From: Rhodospirillaceae bacterium
Lineage (GTDB): Bacteria; Pseudomonadota; Alphaproteobacteria; UBA11136
Assembly (NCBI GenBank): GCA_002686135.1
Contig: NZAO01000094.1
Location: forward strand, 1-14,279
Reading direction: 5' to 3'
Length of the DNA: 14,279 nt
The position numbers and the translations under genes are program-made. Of this stretch, positions 6,306 to 13,257 are shown piece after piece. The first letter of the stretch is position 1; every line of letters starts with the position of its first letter. The notes beneath the pieces were generated by a model. The model did no database searches and had not been told where the DNA came from. It was given only the letters and a program-made list of their open reading frames with translations.

Positions 6306-7358
6306 ATGACTGACAAGAACAAGACCATACCCACCGCTATTTTAGGCGCCAGCGGCTATACCGGAGCCGAGCTGGTGCGCCTGCTCGTGCACCATCCCCA
6401 AGCCGAGATCAAGGTGCTGACCGCCGAGCGCCGGGCGGGCAAGCCCGTGGCTGAGGTCCATCCCCATCTGGGCGGGCTCGATCTGCCGCCGCTGACGGCC
6501 ACGGCCGGGGCCGATCTGTCGCAAGTGGCGGCGGTTTTCGCCTGTCTGCCACACGGGGCCTCGCAGGAGATCATCGCCGCTCTGCCGGATGATCTCAAAA
6601 TCATCGACCTGTCGGCCGACTTCCGGCTCGCCGATACGGCCACCTATGCCCAATGGTACGGGCGCGATCACGCGGCGCCGGAGTTACAGAAGGAGGCCGT
6701 TTACGGTCTGGCCGAGGTGGCGCGGGAGGCGGTGACAACGGCGCGTCTGGTGGCCAATCCGGGATGTTATCCCACGGCCTCACTGTTGCCCCTGGCGCCG
6801 CTTTTGGGTGCTGGCCTGATCGACCCGGAAGGCATCATCATCGACGCCAAGTCCGGTGTTTCGGGGGCGGGACGGGCGCTGAAGGATTCCAACCTGTTCT
6901 GTGAGGTTTCCGAGAGTTTCACCGCCTATGGGGTGGCGGCGCACCGTCACGGTCCCGAGATCGAACAGGGGCTGAGCGATGCCGCGGGGTCTCCCGTCGC
7001 CGTCACCTTCACGCCCCATCTGGGACCCATGAACCGAGGCATCTTCGCCACCATTTACGTGCGGCTTGCCGGGCGCGCGGATGCGAATGCCTTGAGGGCG
7101 GCGCTGGCTGCGTCTTATTCCGGTGCGCCCTTCGTGCGGGTGCTGGAGGAAGGCGCCATGCCTTCGACTCGGCATGTGCGCGGCTCCAACGCCTGTCATA
7201 TGTCGGTGTTCGCCGACCGCAGGCCGGGCGGCGCCATCCTGCTTTCGGTGATCGACAATCTGATGAAAGGGGCCAGCGGCCAGGCGGTACAGAACTTCAA
7301 CCTGATGTTCAGACTGGACGAGACCGCCGGCCTCGACGGTCTCGCCCTTTCCCCGTAG
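6306..7358 (+). CDS. argC: N-acetyl-gamma-glutamyl-phosphate reductase
   Basis: ArgC reduces N-acetyl-glutamyl-5-phosphate with NADPH to the semialdehyde, the third step of arginine synthesis, in the cytoplasm. The 350-residue product is of normal length for the long-form (type 1) enzyme. Visible features are the nucleotide-binding motif AILGASGYTGAELVRLL (residues 11-27), CLPHGAS around 80, DLSADFRL around 101, the catalytic Cys154 in VANPGCYPTA, and AAHRHGPEIEQ with the active-site histidine around 213-215. The start ATG 6306 follows AGGAAA at 6294-6299. It is placed after the rpsI terminator, an order common in alphaproteobacteria, so it needs its own promoter; I could not identify a convincing one. 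A shortened gamma-carbonic-anhydrase-like ORF follows 34 bases downstream. Confidence 0.96.
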   Translation: MTDKNKTIPTAILGASGYTGAELVRLLVHHPQAEIKVLTAERRAGKPVAEVHPHLGGLDLPPLTATAGADLSQVAAVFACLPHGASQEIIAALPDDLKIIDLSADFRLADTATYAQWYGRDHAAPELQKEAVYGLAEVAREAVTTARLVANPGCYPTASLLPLAPLLGAGLIDPEGIIIDAKSGVSGAGRALKDSNLFCEVSESFTAYGVAAHRHGPEIEQGLSDAAGSPVAVTFTPHLGPMNRGIFATIYVRLAGRADANALRAALAASYSGAPFVRVLEEGAMPSTRHVRGSNACHMSVFADRRPGGAILLSVIDNLMKGASGQAVQNFNLMFRLDETAGLDGLALSP

Positions 7359-7392
7359 GGCGTGCGGCCATGGGCTCTGATTTGGAAAAAAC

Positions 7393-7608
7393 GTGGCGAA
7401 AGGGCTGATCCTGACCTATGGCGGCCACAGCCCAGAAATTGCGGGAGATGTCTATGTGGCGCCGAGCAAGACCGTGACGGCGGGCGAGCTGTGGGCGGGT
7501 AATCCGGCAAAGTCGATCCGTCCCGTCATCGATGCGGAGACGGAATTCATCCAGGATTCGGCCCGCCGCCATTGCCAATTCACCAAGGAATATATGGGCG
7601 GGGATTAA
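7393..7608 (+). pseudogene. Internally deleted gamma-carbonic-anhydrase-type (hexapeptide) gene
   Basis: The 71-residue frame joins two pieces recognisable from gamma-carbonic-anhydrase/YrdA-type proteins. Residues 1-24 (GLILTYGGHSPEIAGDVYVAP) match the N-terminal strand region of the family. Residues 25-71 (SKTVTAGELWAGNPAKSIRP, then a helical tail ending KEYMGGD) match the last turn and C-terminal helix. The roughly 100 residues of left-handed beta-helix between them, which carry the three zinc-binding histidines, are absent. The junction is in frame and the ORF is open from GTG 7393 (GGAAA upstream) to TAA 7608. The gene follows argC at 34 bp, where a full-length relative would fit. Enzymatic activity is not possible without the metal site. 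It may be a decaying gene, a folded remnant with another role, or an assembly gap. Confidence 0.7.
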
Positions 7609-7665
7609 TCCCCTTGAGGGCGGCCCCGCCTTTGCTTGAATAGGGTTCCGGATTGGAATCGGGGT

Positions 7666-8829
7666 ATGTATTTGAAATTTCCAGCTGTTTTTTTTGCGCT
7701 AGCCGTGTTTGTGGCGGTCCTGCCAGGCTGTTCACCCGCGCGTCTGGCCGAGGCGGCGCGCGTGCTCGACGATATCGACGCCGGAAGCGGCCCCAGCCAA
7801 CTGAAGGAACAGACCCCGCCGCCACGGCGCGAGGCCGTGTCCTATGGGGCCTATGGTAGCGGCAACGGCTCCGGTGCCTTCGGAGGCGACCTCTATTCTT
7901 CCACAGAGCCGGGGTTGCCGGGGCTGGCGGGGATGGTTCTGGTCCCCGGCGTCGCCAGGAAGGGCAAGGATGATCCCCGTCTGGTGGCCTTCGCCACCAC
8001 TCTGGCGCGGGCCCGGTTTATGGTTCTCGTTCCCGATCTGCCGCGTCTGCGCGACCTCCGGGTGGGGCCGGAAGACGCCATCCCCATCGCCGCCGCCGCG
8101 CGCTATCTGGGAGGCCGTCAGACGGGGCAGGGGAGCGTGGGCATGACGGCGGTTTCCTATGCCGTGGGTCCGGCGGTTCTAGCACTGTTCGAGCCAGGCA
8201 TGGTGGAGAAGGTGGATTTCGTTCTCGCCATCGGCGGCTATTACGACATGACGGCGGTGATCACCTTCATCACCACCGGCTATTACCGTGAGGGTGAAAG
8301 CAGGGCCTGGCGGTACCGCCGCGCCAACGATTACGGCAAGTGGGCCTTCGTGCGCGGCAATGCCGGGCGGCTCGATTCAGCTACCGACAGGGCGCTGTTG
8401 ACAGAGATGGCGGAACGCAAGCTGGACCACCCGGAGACCTACATCGACGATCTGGTGGCTCGGCTCGGCCGCGAGGGAAAGTCGGTCCATGCGCTGCTCG
8501 TCAACGGCGATCCCGAGCGGGTGCCGGCGCTGATGGCGGCGCTGCCACCCCCCATCGCCGCGGATATTACTGCCCTCGATTTGGTGCGCCGGGAGGTAGC
8601 GTCGCTGGGCGTGCACTTCGTGCTGGTACACGGCCACGACGACCCCATCATTCCCGAAACCGAGAGCATGGCCCTGGCCCACGCTCTTGCCTCCAGGGGG
8701 AGCGAGCTGTTCCTTCTCGACAGCCTCAACCACGTGGACCCACGGCCTGCCGGCCTGGCCGATCGGCTGCGCCTGTTGCGGGCTATTTATACGGTTCTGG
8801 AATTACGCGATTCGGGGGCCGCGCGGTAG
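7666..8829 (+). CDS. Lipoprotein alpha/beta hydrolase, function unknown
   Basis: The 387-residue product begins with a lipoprotein signal peptide: MYLKFPAVFFALAVFVAVLPGC, with the lipobox LPGC and the lipidated Cys at residue 22. A Gly/Ser-rich linker follows (about 59-80). The body has an alpha/beta-hydrolase fold: a first strand with LVPG around 92-95, a nucleophile-elbow candidate TAVSYAVGPAVL with Ser164, an acid in VHGHDDPIIP (Asp325/326) and His356 in DSLNHVD. The elbow is A-V-S-Y-A rather than the textbook G-x-S-x-G. I placed the start at ATG 7666, after GGGG, because it gives a clean signal peptide; a TTG at 7636 would add ten residues. It ends only 10 bp from the convergent phaC stop. 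The substrate is unknown; an envelope esterase or lipase-like role is an inference. Confidence 0.85.
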   Translation: MYLKFPAVFFALAVFVAVLPGCSPARLAEAARVLDDIDAGSGPSQLKEQTPPPRREAVSYGAYGSGNGSGAFGGDLYSSTEPGLPGLAGMVLVPGVARKGKDDPRLVAFATTLARARFMVLVPDLPRLRDLRVGPEDAIPIAAAARYLGGRQTGQGSVGMTAVSYAVGPAVLALFEPGMVEKVDFVLAIGGYYDMTAVITFITTGYYREGESRAWRYRRANDYGKWAFVRGNAGRLDSATDRALLTEMAERKLDHPETYIDDLVARLGREGKSVHALLVNGDPERVPALMAALPPPIAADITALDLVRREVASLGVHFVLVHGHDDPIIPETESMALAHALASRGSELFLLDSLNHVDPRPAGLADRLRLLRAIYTVLELRDSGAAR

Positions 8830-8839
8830 GCGGGAGAGG

Positions 8840-10654
8840 TCAGGGGGTTTTCGCGACCACGTAAGAGCCCGGCGCGTCCTCGATTGCCTCGAGTCCGCCG
8901 TCGCCGGGGGTCCGCGCGGGCACCTGGCCGCCGCCGTGTTTGGCGATCCATTTTTCCCATTGCGGCCACCACGAGCCTTCGCTCCGGTCCGCGGTCTCAA
9001 GCCATTTTTCCGGGTCCTTGGCGGTGCGGCTGTGGGTCCAATAGCAATATTTACCAGCCTGGGGCGGGTTGATGACTCCTGCGATATGGCCCGAGGCGGC
9101 GAGCACGAACTTGACCGGTCCGGCCAATAGCTGGGTCGCTGCGTAGGTGGCTTTCCAGGGGGCGATATGGTCCTCGCGGGTGGAAAGGATGAAGGCGGGG
9201 GTCTTGATCTTGCCGAGATCAATGGCCACCCCGCCCAGAGTGACTCCCCCCGGCTTCACCAGATTGTTTTCGAGATACATGTTGCGCAGGTAAAAGCTGT
9301 GCATTTCGGCAGGCAGGCGGGTGGAATCGGCGTTCCAGTACAGCAGGTCGAAGGGAAAGGGGTCCTTGCCCAGCAGGTAGTTGTTGACCACAAAAGACCA
9401 GATCAGGTCGTTGGCGCGCAGCATGTTGAAGGTGGCGGCCATATCACGGCCTTCGAGATAGCCCCGCGACTGCATCTTTTTCTCAAGCGCGGCCAGCAGC
9501 ACCTCGTCAATGAAGACGCCGAGCTCTCCGGGATCGCTGAAATCCATGAGCGACGTGAAGAAGGTGGCGCTCTTGATGCGGGGGTCCTTTTTCTCCGCCA
9601 TATAGGCCAGGGTGGCGGCGAGAAGGGTGCCGCCGATGCAATAGCCGATGACGTTTACATCGCGCTCGCCAGTGGCTTTCTCGATGGCGTCGAGAGCGGC
9701 CAGCGGCCCCTCGAGCATATAGTCCTCGAAGCTCTTGTGGCTGAGCTTCTCGCCGGGGTTGACCCAGGAGATAATGAACAGGGTGTGGCCCTGGTCGAGC
9801 GCCCATTGGACGAAGGAATTCTTGGGCGAGAGGTCGAGAATGTAGTACTTGTTGATCCAGGGGGTGACGATCAGCAGGGGGCGGCGCCGGACTTTTTGCG
9901 TGGTCGGCGCGTACTGGATGAGCTGCATCAGTTCGTTCTGGAACACCACCTTGCCCGGAGTGACGGCGATGTTTTCACCGATTTTGAAAGCGTCGCGGTC
10001 GGTCATGGTGATGGCCAGCCGGCCGTCGCCGCGGTCGAGGTCGGCGATCATGTTGTCGAGGCCCTGGACCAGGTTTTCGCCCTTGGTTTCGATGGTGGTG
10101 CGCAACACTTCGGGATTACTAAGAACGAAGTTGCTGGGCGACAGGGCGTCGATGAAATGGCGGGTGTAGAAATCCACCTTCTGGGCGGTTTTTTCGTCCA
10201 TCCCCTCGACCTCACGCACCGTAGCGGCAAGCCAGCGCGAGGTCAGAAGATAGGACTGTTTGATGAAATCGAAGACGCTGTTTTCCTCCCACTCCTGGTG
10301 GCGGAAGCGGCGGTCGCCTGGTTCCGGCTCCACCACCGGGGGCACCTCTTCGCCGCTCATGACCCGTGCCGTGTTCTGCCACAGCTCCATATAGCCCCGC
10401 CATAGCGAGGCGTGGGCTTTGAAAACCATCTCTGGGTTGCCCATCATATGCGCCGTCATTTCCAGGAAAGCGGAGCCGATATTAAAGGGATCGGCATGCA
10501 GCCCTTGGCCCTGATGTTTGAGGAAGCGGGTGACGATCTGTTGGCTTTTCTCGGCGATCTTGGCCACTGTTTCGGTCAGTTCCGCGGGGCCGGGTATTCC
10601 GTTTTTGGGCGCATCGCTTTTAGGAGACTCTTGTCTGGGCATGTGGTGATCCAT
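8840..10654 (-). CDS. phaC: Class I poly(3-hydroxyalkanoate) synthase
   Basis: PhaC polymerises 3-hydroxyacyl-CoA into polyhydroxyalkanoate on the surface of storage granules. The 604-residue length fits class I enzymes. The N-terminal PHA-synthase domain includes ADPFNIGSAFLEMTAHMMGNP and the WWQ-like region. The catalytic triad is visible: Cys339 in the lipase-box variant IGYCIGGTLLA, Asp495 in STREDHIAPW and His523 in ASGHIAGVINPP. The tryptophan-rich C-terminal part SWWPQWEKWI is also typical. The ATG at 10654 is the first in frame; an ATG at 10642 is an alternative, and neither has a strong ribosome binding site. No phaA, phaB, phaP, phaZ or phaR is in the window. Upstream lies a palindrome of the PhaR type. 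It converges with the lipoprotein hydrolase. Confidence 0.96.
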   Translation of the reverse strand: MDHHMPRQESPKSDAPKNGIPGPAELTETVAKIAEKSQQIVTRFLKHQGQGLHADPFNIGSAFLEMTAHMMGNPEMVFKAHASLWRGYMELWQNTARVMSGEEVPPVVEPEPGDRRFRHQEWEENSVFDFIKQSYLLTSRWLAATVREVEGMDEKTAQKVDFYTRHFIDALSPSNFVLSNPEVLRTTIETKGENLVQGLDNMIADLDRGDGRLAITMTDRDAFKIGENIAVTPGKVVFQNELMQLIQYAPTTQKVRRRPLLIVTPWINKYYILDLSPKNSFVQWALDQGHTLFIISWVNPGEKLSHKSFEDYMLEGPLAALDAIEKATGERDVNVIGYCIGGTLLAATLAYMAEKKDPRIKSATFFTSLMDFSDPGELGVFIDEVLLAALEKKMQSRGYLEGRDMAATFNMLRANDLIWSFVVNNYLLGKDPFPFDLLYWNADSTRLPAEMHSFYLRNMYLENNLVKPGGVTLGGVAIDLGKIKTPAFILSTREDHIAPWKATYAATQLLAGPVKFVLAASGHIAGVINPPQAGKYCYWTHSRTAKDPEKWLETADRSEGSWWPQWEKWIAKHGGGQVPARTPGDGGLEAIEDAPGSYVVAKTP

Positions 10655-10730
10655 GAGAATTATTTTATGTGGCAGTTTTTAAGACTTAGAGTGAGTCAGG
10701 GCCGCGCAGGAATCCCGCCCACTGCAACAT

Positions 10731-10747
10731 ATGCTGCATTGCAACAT
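10731..10747. promoter_or_regulatory. PhaR-type operator candidate upstream of phaC
   Basis: ATGCTGCATTGCAACAT is palindromic at all positions except two symmetric mismatches and the centre (pattern ATGYTGCAnTGCARCAT). TGC/GCA half-sites of this form are what PhaR, the repressor of PHA-granule genes, is known to bind in alphaproteobacteria such as Paracoccus and Rhodobacter. A further half-site TGCAACATA at 10723-10731 repeats the one at 10740-10748 with a 17-base period. The site lies 76 bases before the phaC ATG and may control phaC alone or also the divergent gene. Confidence 0.65.
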
Positions 10748-10810
10748 AAACACTGTATCGCACTAAAACCGTAATGAACAAAAAAATCAAGCAATGGATT
10801 TATCTTTCAT

Positions 10811-10838
10811 CTGACAAGGCCGTCACAGATGATATGAT
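10811..10838 (+). promoter_or_regulatory. Probable promoter of the OmpA-family lipoprotein gene
   Basis: CTGACA (10811-10816) and TATGAT (10833-10838) each match the sigma70 consensus at five of six bases and are spaced by 16. Transcription would begin near 10845, giving a leader of about 45 nt. It is 64 bases away from the PhaR-type palindrome on the phaC side. Confidence 0.65.
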
Positions 10839-10889
10839 CATCCAAAGCCTTCCCTCTGTCGTGATTTTTGTTTCCACGGGGTTGATACC

Positions 10890-11885
10890 ATGAGAACGAT
10901 TCTTCTTACCTCCTCGCACCGGCCGTATAATTCCCGATTCTTGCCCCCGGTTCTTCTGGTGGCGTCGTTCCTGATGTTTTCGGGTTGCTCCTACGTTCCC
11001 GACGCCCTCAACCCGGTGGAATGGTCCAAAGACGTGGTGGGCTGGTTCGGCGACGACGAGGACGAGGAAGTGCAGGAAACGGGCCCCGACGACGTGAAAA
11101 CATCGCGTGCCGGCGAGGGGGTTCCCGGCGCCGATAAGGATTTTCCGGATCTGTCCTCGGTTCCCGATGCACCGTCGAAGGGAGAACGTCAAAGGATCGC
11201 CGAGGGTCTGGTCGCCGACACTGCCGACCGCAGCTATAGTGACGAGGCACCTGCTGCAGCCGCGCCCCGGGCTGTGACTCCGCCGTCCCCAGTCGGCGAC
11301 AGGGTCCTGCCGCCGCCGCCGTCCATACCCGAACCCGGCGGGCCGCCGGTGGCCGCGCCCAGAGAACAGGTGGCGGGTGAATCGGCGCAAGGCGAATCAG
11401 TAGCGGCCGCACCCAGCCCGCCGCCTTCCCCCAGCGTGGCCCGGGTCGTAGAGAAAGTGAGCGCGCCCACATCCGTGGACGAGATCGCTCCCCACCCCCT
11501 GGAGAAATTCGACGCCAGCCGCACCGTGGTTTCCACCCAGGTGGGGCTGATCCAGTTCGGCAGCGGCTCGGCTGCTTTGTCCTCGGCCGACCTCCGGCAG
11601 TTGAAACAAATCGTCGACTCCCAAAAAAAGAGCGGCGGTACGCTGCGGGTGATTGGTTTCTCCAGCAGCTGGACCGGGGACACAGACCCGCTGAAGCATC
11701 AGCTGATGAATTTTGACATCTCGGTGCGCCGCGCTAATTCGGTGGCGGTGGCCCTGATGAATTACGGCATCGCGGCCAAGGACCTTTACGTGGGGGCGAA
11801 GTCGGATTCCGAGCCCATTTACCTGGAGGTCATGCCCGCCGGCGAGGCTGGCAACCGCCGTACCGAGATTTATCTCGATTATTAG
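10890..11885 (+). CDS. OmpA-family outer-membrane lipoprotein
   Basis: This 331-residue protein has a lipoprotein signal with a lipobox FSGC, giving a lipidated Cys at residue 33. The next segment, SYVPDALNPVEWSKDVVGWF, is typical of a family of alphaproteobacterial envelope lipoproteins, as is FPDLSSVPDAPSKGERQRIAEGL (about 85-107). A long Pro/Ala-rich linker (about 119-200) should span the periplasm. The C-terminal domain from about residue 218 is OmpA-like: GLIQFGSGSAALSSADLRQL, NFDISVRRANSVAVALMNYG with the peptidoglycan-binding Asp/Arg pattern, and NRRTEIYLDY at the end. It likely tethers the outer membrane to peptidoglycan, as Pal does, but it is not Pal itself because of its length and linker. 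The ATG at 10890 has GGGG upstream and a good promoter. Confidence 0.88.
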   Translation: MRTILLTSSHRPYNSRFLPPVLLVASFLMFSGCSYVPDALNPVEWSKDVVGWFGDDEDEEVQETGPDDVKTSRAGEGVPGADKDFPDLSSVPDAPSKGERQRIAEGLVADTADRSYSDEAPAAAAPRAVTPPSPVGDRVLPPPPSIPEPGGPPVAAPREQVAGESAQGESVAAAPSPPPSPSVARVVEKVSAPTSVDEIAPHPLEKFDASRTVVSTQVGLIQFGSGSAALSSADLRQLKQIVDSQKKSGGTLRVIGFSSSWTGDTDPLKHQLMNFDISVRRANSVAVALMNYGIAAKDLYVGAKSDSEPIYLEVMPAGEAGNRRTEIYLDY

Positions 11886-11936
11886 GTTTGCCCGAGTTTC
11901 TTATAACACCGAGTCACCGATCAAGGCTTGCAGCCC

Positions 11937-11974
11937 CAGGGCGCGCCAGCATATACAGGGCGCGCCAGCATAAT
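11937..11974. repeat. Two tandem 19-bp repeats containing GGCGCGCC
   Basis: The 17-mer CAGGGCGCGCCAGCATA occurs at 11937-11953 and again at 11956-11972, a period of 19 bases. Each copy contains the palindrome GGCGCGCC. A possible promoter overlaps them: TTGCAG (11928-11933) and TATACA (11952-11957) with an 18-base spacer, and the second copy supplies another -10-like CATAAT (11969-11974). The repeats lie about 65-100 bases before the aminotransferase ATG. They could be a regulator's paired sites or a recent duplication. Confidence 0.7.
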
Positions 11975-12039
11975 ACCGCCAGTCCATGAGCCCGGGTGCC
12001 CATGGGCCTGGCCCACCGCGCATAAGGGTTTGACCGCAA

Positions 12040-13257
12040 ATGGCCGAGCACGAATTTTCCCGCATCAAGCGACTGCCGCCTTACGTCTTCGCCGAGGTCA
12101 ACGCCGTGAAGGCGCGTGCCCGCGCGGCCGGTGAGGACATCATTGATTTCGGCATGGGCAATCCCGATTCCGCCACGCCGCCCCATATCGTGGAGAAGCT
12201 GGTGGAAACGGTGAGAGACCCGCGCACCCACCGCTATTCCAACTCGCGGGGGATCCCGGGTCTGCGCAAGGCGGTGGCGGGCTATTACCAGCGCCGCTTC
12301 GATGTGGACATCGATCCCGAGACCGAAGCCATTGTCACGCTGGGCTCCAAGGAAGGATTGGCCAACCTGGCCCAAGCCATGGCCACGCCGGGCGATGTCT
12401 TCATGGCGCCCGATCCCAGCTACCCAATTCACGCCTTCGGATTCATCATTGCTGGGGCCACGGTGCGCTCGGTACCAATCGGGCCGGGGATCGACTTCAT
12501 GGAAGGTCTGGAACGGGCGGTGAAGAACTGTTCACCCCACCCCGTGGGGCTGATCATCAATTTTCCAGCCAATCCCACCGCCGAAGTGGTGGATCTGGAT
12601 TTCTACGCCTGCGTGGTGGATTTCTGCCGTCACCATGATCTCTACGTGATTTCCGACAACGCCTATGCCGAGATTTATTTTGACCAGCCGCCGCCCTCCA
12701 TCCTCCAGGTGCCAGGTGCCAAGGAGGTGGCCATCGAGTTCTATTCTCTGAGCAAGACCTATTCCATGCCGGGCTGGCGCATCGGTTTCGGGCTCGGCAA
12801 CCGCGATCTCATCGCCGCCCTGGCGCGCATCAAGTCCTATGTGGATTACGGCGCCTTCACCCCGGTCCAGGTGGCGGCCGCGGCGGCGCTTAACGGTCCC
12901 CAGGGCTGTGTGGAAGAGACCCGCGCCCTTTACCGCGAGCGTCGCGACGTGCTGATGGAGGGTCTGGCCAAGGCGGGATGGAAGGTGCCCCTGCCTAAGG
13001 CCACCATGTTCGCCTGGGCACCGGTCCCCCCGGAATTTGCCCATCTCGGCTCGGTGGAGTTTTCCAAGCTGTTGTTGAGCGAGGCCCAGGTAGCGGTGTC
13101 GCCGGGGTTGGGTTTCGGTGAATACGGCGACAACCACGTGCGTTTCGCGCTGGTGGAAAACCTCCAGCGCACCCGCCAGGCCCTGCGCAGCATCAAGGCG
13201 CTGATGCGCAATTACGGCAAGCTGGCGCAAGAAAGTGACACCCAGGCGGTCTCATGA
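12040..13257 (+). CDS. alaC: Class I/II aminotransferase, AlaC-like
   Basis: This PLP-dependent enzyme of fold type I has 405 residues, normal for the family. Conserved residues are visible: the N-terminal FGMGNPDSATP, SYPIHAFGF, Asn178 in NFPANPT, Asp206 and Tyr209 in SDNAYAEIYF, the PLP-binding Lys239 in YSLSKTYSMPGWRIGF, and a substrate-carboxylate Arg368 in NHVRFALVEN. The SKTYSMPGWRIGF and ANPTAEVVD style is close to glutamate-pyruvate transaminase AlaC, which makes alanine from pyruvate; a role for other keto acids, such as LL-diaminopimelate-type substrates, cannot be excluded. The ATG at 12040 follows AAGGG. The stop overlaps the hom start by four bases (ATGA), so the two are translationally coupled, an order common in alphaproteobacteria. 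A 19-bp tandem repeat lies upstream. Confidence 0.88.
   Translation: MAEHEFSRIKRLPPYVFAEVNAVKARARAAGEDIIDFGMGNPDSATPPHIVEKLVETVRDPRTHRYSNSRGIPGLRKAVAGYYQRRFDVDIDPETEAIVTLGSKEGLANLAQAMATPGDVFMAPDPSYPIHAFGFIIAGATVRSVPIGPGIDFMEGLERAVKNCSPHPVGLIINFPANPTAEVVDLDFYACVVDFCRHHDLYVISDNAYAEIYFDQPPPSILQVPGAKEVAIEFYSLSKTYSMPGWRIGFGLGNRDLIAALARIKSYVDYGAFTPVQVAAAAALNGPQGCVEETRALYRERRDVLMEGLAKAGWKVPLPKATMFAWAPVPPEFAHLGSVEFSKLLLSEAQVAVSPGLGFGEYGDNHVRFALVENLQRTRQALRSIKALMRNYGKLAQESDTQAVS

Noticed and set aside
7612..7635. Short GC hairpin (GGCG/CGCC) after the reduced gamma-carbonic-anhydrase gene as a terminator
   Set aside because: The stem is only four pairs and only three T residues follow.
9167..10405. 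412-codon open frame on the plus strand opposite phaC
   Set aside because: It lies entirely antisense to a complete PHA synthase with an intact catalytic triad; its His/Gly/Val-rich composition is what a GC-rich gene's reverse strand gives, and it shows no recognisable domain.
12532..13230. 232-codon minus-strand frame within the aminotransferase gene
   Set aside because: It is antisense to a full-length PLP enzyme with all key residues and has the His/Gly/Gln-rich composition typical of shadow frames.
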